From: an uncultured Bacilli bacterium
GTDB taxonomy: Bacteria; Bacillota_I; Bacilli_A; RF39; UBA660
DNA: 64,000 nucleotides
Assembly (NCBI GenBank): GCA_934095825.1
Contig: CAKOKQ010000005.1
Span: 1 to 64,000 of the forward strand
Direction of reading: 5' to 3'
Shown: one piece after another, positions 63,320 to 64,000 of the stretch
How positions within the stretch are numbered: the stretch's first letter is position 1
Layout: each line of letters starts with the position of its first letter
The notes under the pieces: model-generated
Databases searched by the model: none
What the model saw: only the letters and a program-made list of their open reading frames with translations
Told to the model about the DNA's origin: nothing
Program-made: the position numbers and the translations under genes

Positions 63320-64000
63320 ATGGATATATTTATTTCAATTGGATTTGATACTGCTATTAAGAAGTATGTTTTATTTACGGAGAAAAATCACCATGATTTA
63401 GCAACGGATTATCTCGTTTATGTCATGATGATGCTTACATTTATTTATAGTAAAGCTGATATTATGAATCCGTACTTAGCTCGTTATAAAAATGGAGCCT
63501 CTAACTTATTACATAATTTAACTAAATATGGTTTAAAGGAAGAAAAAGTCAATAAATTTTTTAATGATTTAAATAATTACTTAGAAAGGGATAACTATAA
63601 TAAAGTTTGTAATCAGTATAAGAATCCTTATTTTCTTATAATACAAGAAGACTTAATAGATATGTTTTATGCTAAGTGGCAAAGTGTAGATGTCAGCAAA
63701 GAAGAGATGAAAAAATTTAAAAACCTACTATATTCATCAAAAAATAGTAATGCTGCTTGTAGGAAATTAAATGAATTATATAATACCAATTTAGATGGGG
63801 CTTTAGTCTATTTTAGTAACATTTTTAGTAGAAAAGATTATGCTATAATGATGATACCTAAAAAAGATAGAATTTTAGATATGAGTGTTTATAAACTATT
63901 TAATCTTAATGAACAAGATATTATTAAATTAAATAATGCGACCTTAGAAGAAATAAATAATGGGATCTATAATTATTTTCATATAAACCCAATTGGGATT
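63320..64000 (+). CDS. N-terminal part of an unknown gene running off the window
   Basis: The frame is open to the last base, giving 227 residues so far. AGGTGA lies five bases before the ATG at 63320; an in-frame ATG at 63317 is too close to it. The product begins MDIFISIGFDTAIKKYVLFT. It is helical, soluble and rich in Asn, Lys, Tyr and Leu (NPYFLIIQEDLIDMFYAKW, VSKEEMKKFKNLLYSSKN). I recognise no domain. It may continue well beyond the window. Confidence 0.75.
   Translation, partial: MDIFISIGFDTAIKKYVLFTEKNHHDLATDYLVYVMMMLTFIYSKADIMNPYLARYKNGASNLLHNLTKYGLKEEKVNKFFNDLNNYLERDNYNKVCNQYKNPYFLIIQEDLIDMFYAKWQSVDVSKEEMKKFKNLLYSSKNSNAACRKLNELYNTNLDGALVYFSNIFSRKDYAIMMIPKKDRILDMSVYKLFNLNEQDIIKLNNATLEEINNGIYNYFHINPIGI

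Overview
The window is chromosomal DNA of a strongly AT-rich Bacillota (class Bacilli type). Supporting signs are paired DnaE and PolC replicases, RNase Y, an L27 with an N-terminal extension next to the protease Prp, a T-box upstream of trpS, an EssC-type type VII secretion ATPase and a YunB-like sporulation protein. TGG encodes Trp and TGA is used as a stop, so the Mycoplasma code does not apply. A class A penicillin-binding protein shows that peptidoglycan is made. The overall picture is an uncultured, gut-type, low-GC Bacilli with a reduced genome. The exact taxon is an inference.

Layout. 1-12300: tail of an unknown gene, a small membrane protein, a microprotein coupled to an Hpt-receiver protein, recA, a class A PBP, rny, an RluB-type pseudouridine synthase, a U32 protein, a GT2 glycosyltransferase and two unknown proteins. 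12300-20100: dnaE and polC in tandem (the DnaE PHP domain has lost its metal ligands) and a small membrane protein. 20100-22250: two proteins sharing a WDN-x-WG module around a divergent XRE regulator with candidate operators. 22250-28800: L21 leader-rplU-prp-rpmA, a HerA-like ATPase, and a YdjI-like SPFH protein with its zinc-ribbon partner. 29100-35900: a two-component system followed by a five-gene set (acyl-activating enzyme, acyl carrier protein, phosphopantetheinyl transferase, double GT8 glycosyltransferase, PlsC-like acyltransferase). 36100-41500: a radical SAM protein, a small anchored protein, a GH31 glycosidase, an HD phosphohydrolase and tRNA-Arg(CCU). 41600-52400: a type VII secretion locus (EssC, an EsaB-like protein and six small helical proteins), then a giant pilin-like protein and an anchored protein. 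52400-57800: T-box-trpS, a DUF1653 protein, an unknown protein divergent from an atypical sigma factor, and a cysteine desulfurase. 57800-60100: two inversely oriented recombinase-site-like repeats upstream of a surface protein whose C-terminus looks hypervariable. 60100-62250: a ferredoxin, an acidic tail-anchored protein and YunB. 62250-63170: two tandem copies of an element that resembles a type I toxin-antitoxin locus. The window ends inside an unknown gene.

The most interesting regions are the duplicated 24-residue hydrophobic peptide loci with convergent antisense RNA promoters (62247-63170), the surface protein with possible phase and sequence variation (57886-59991), the carrier-protein/glycosyltransferase/acyltransferase cluster (30943-35885), and the type VII locus, which has no EssA, EssB or EsaA beside it. 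Extended -10 promoters (TGnTATAMT) recur throughout.
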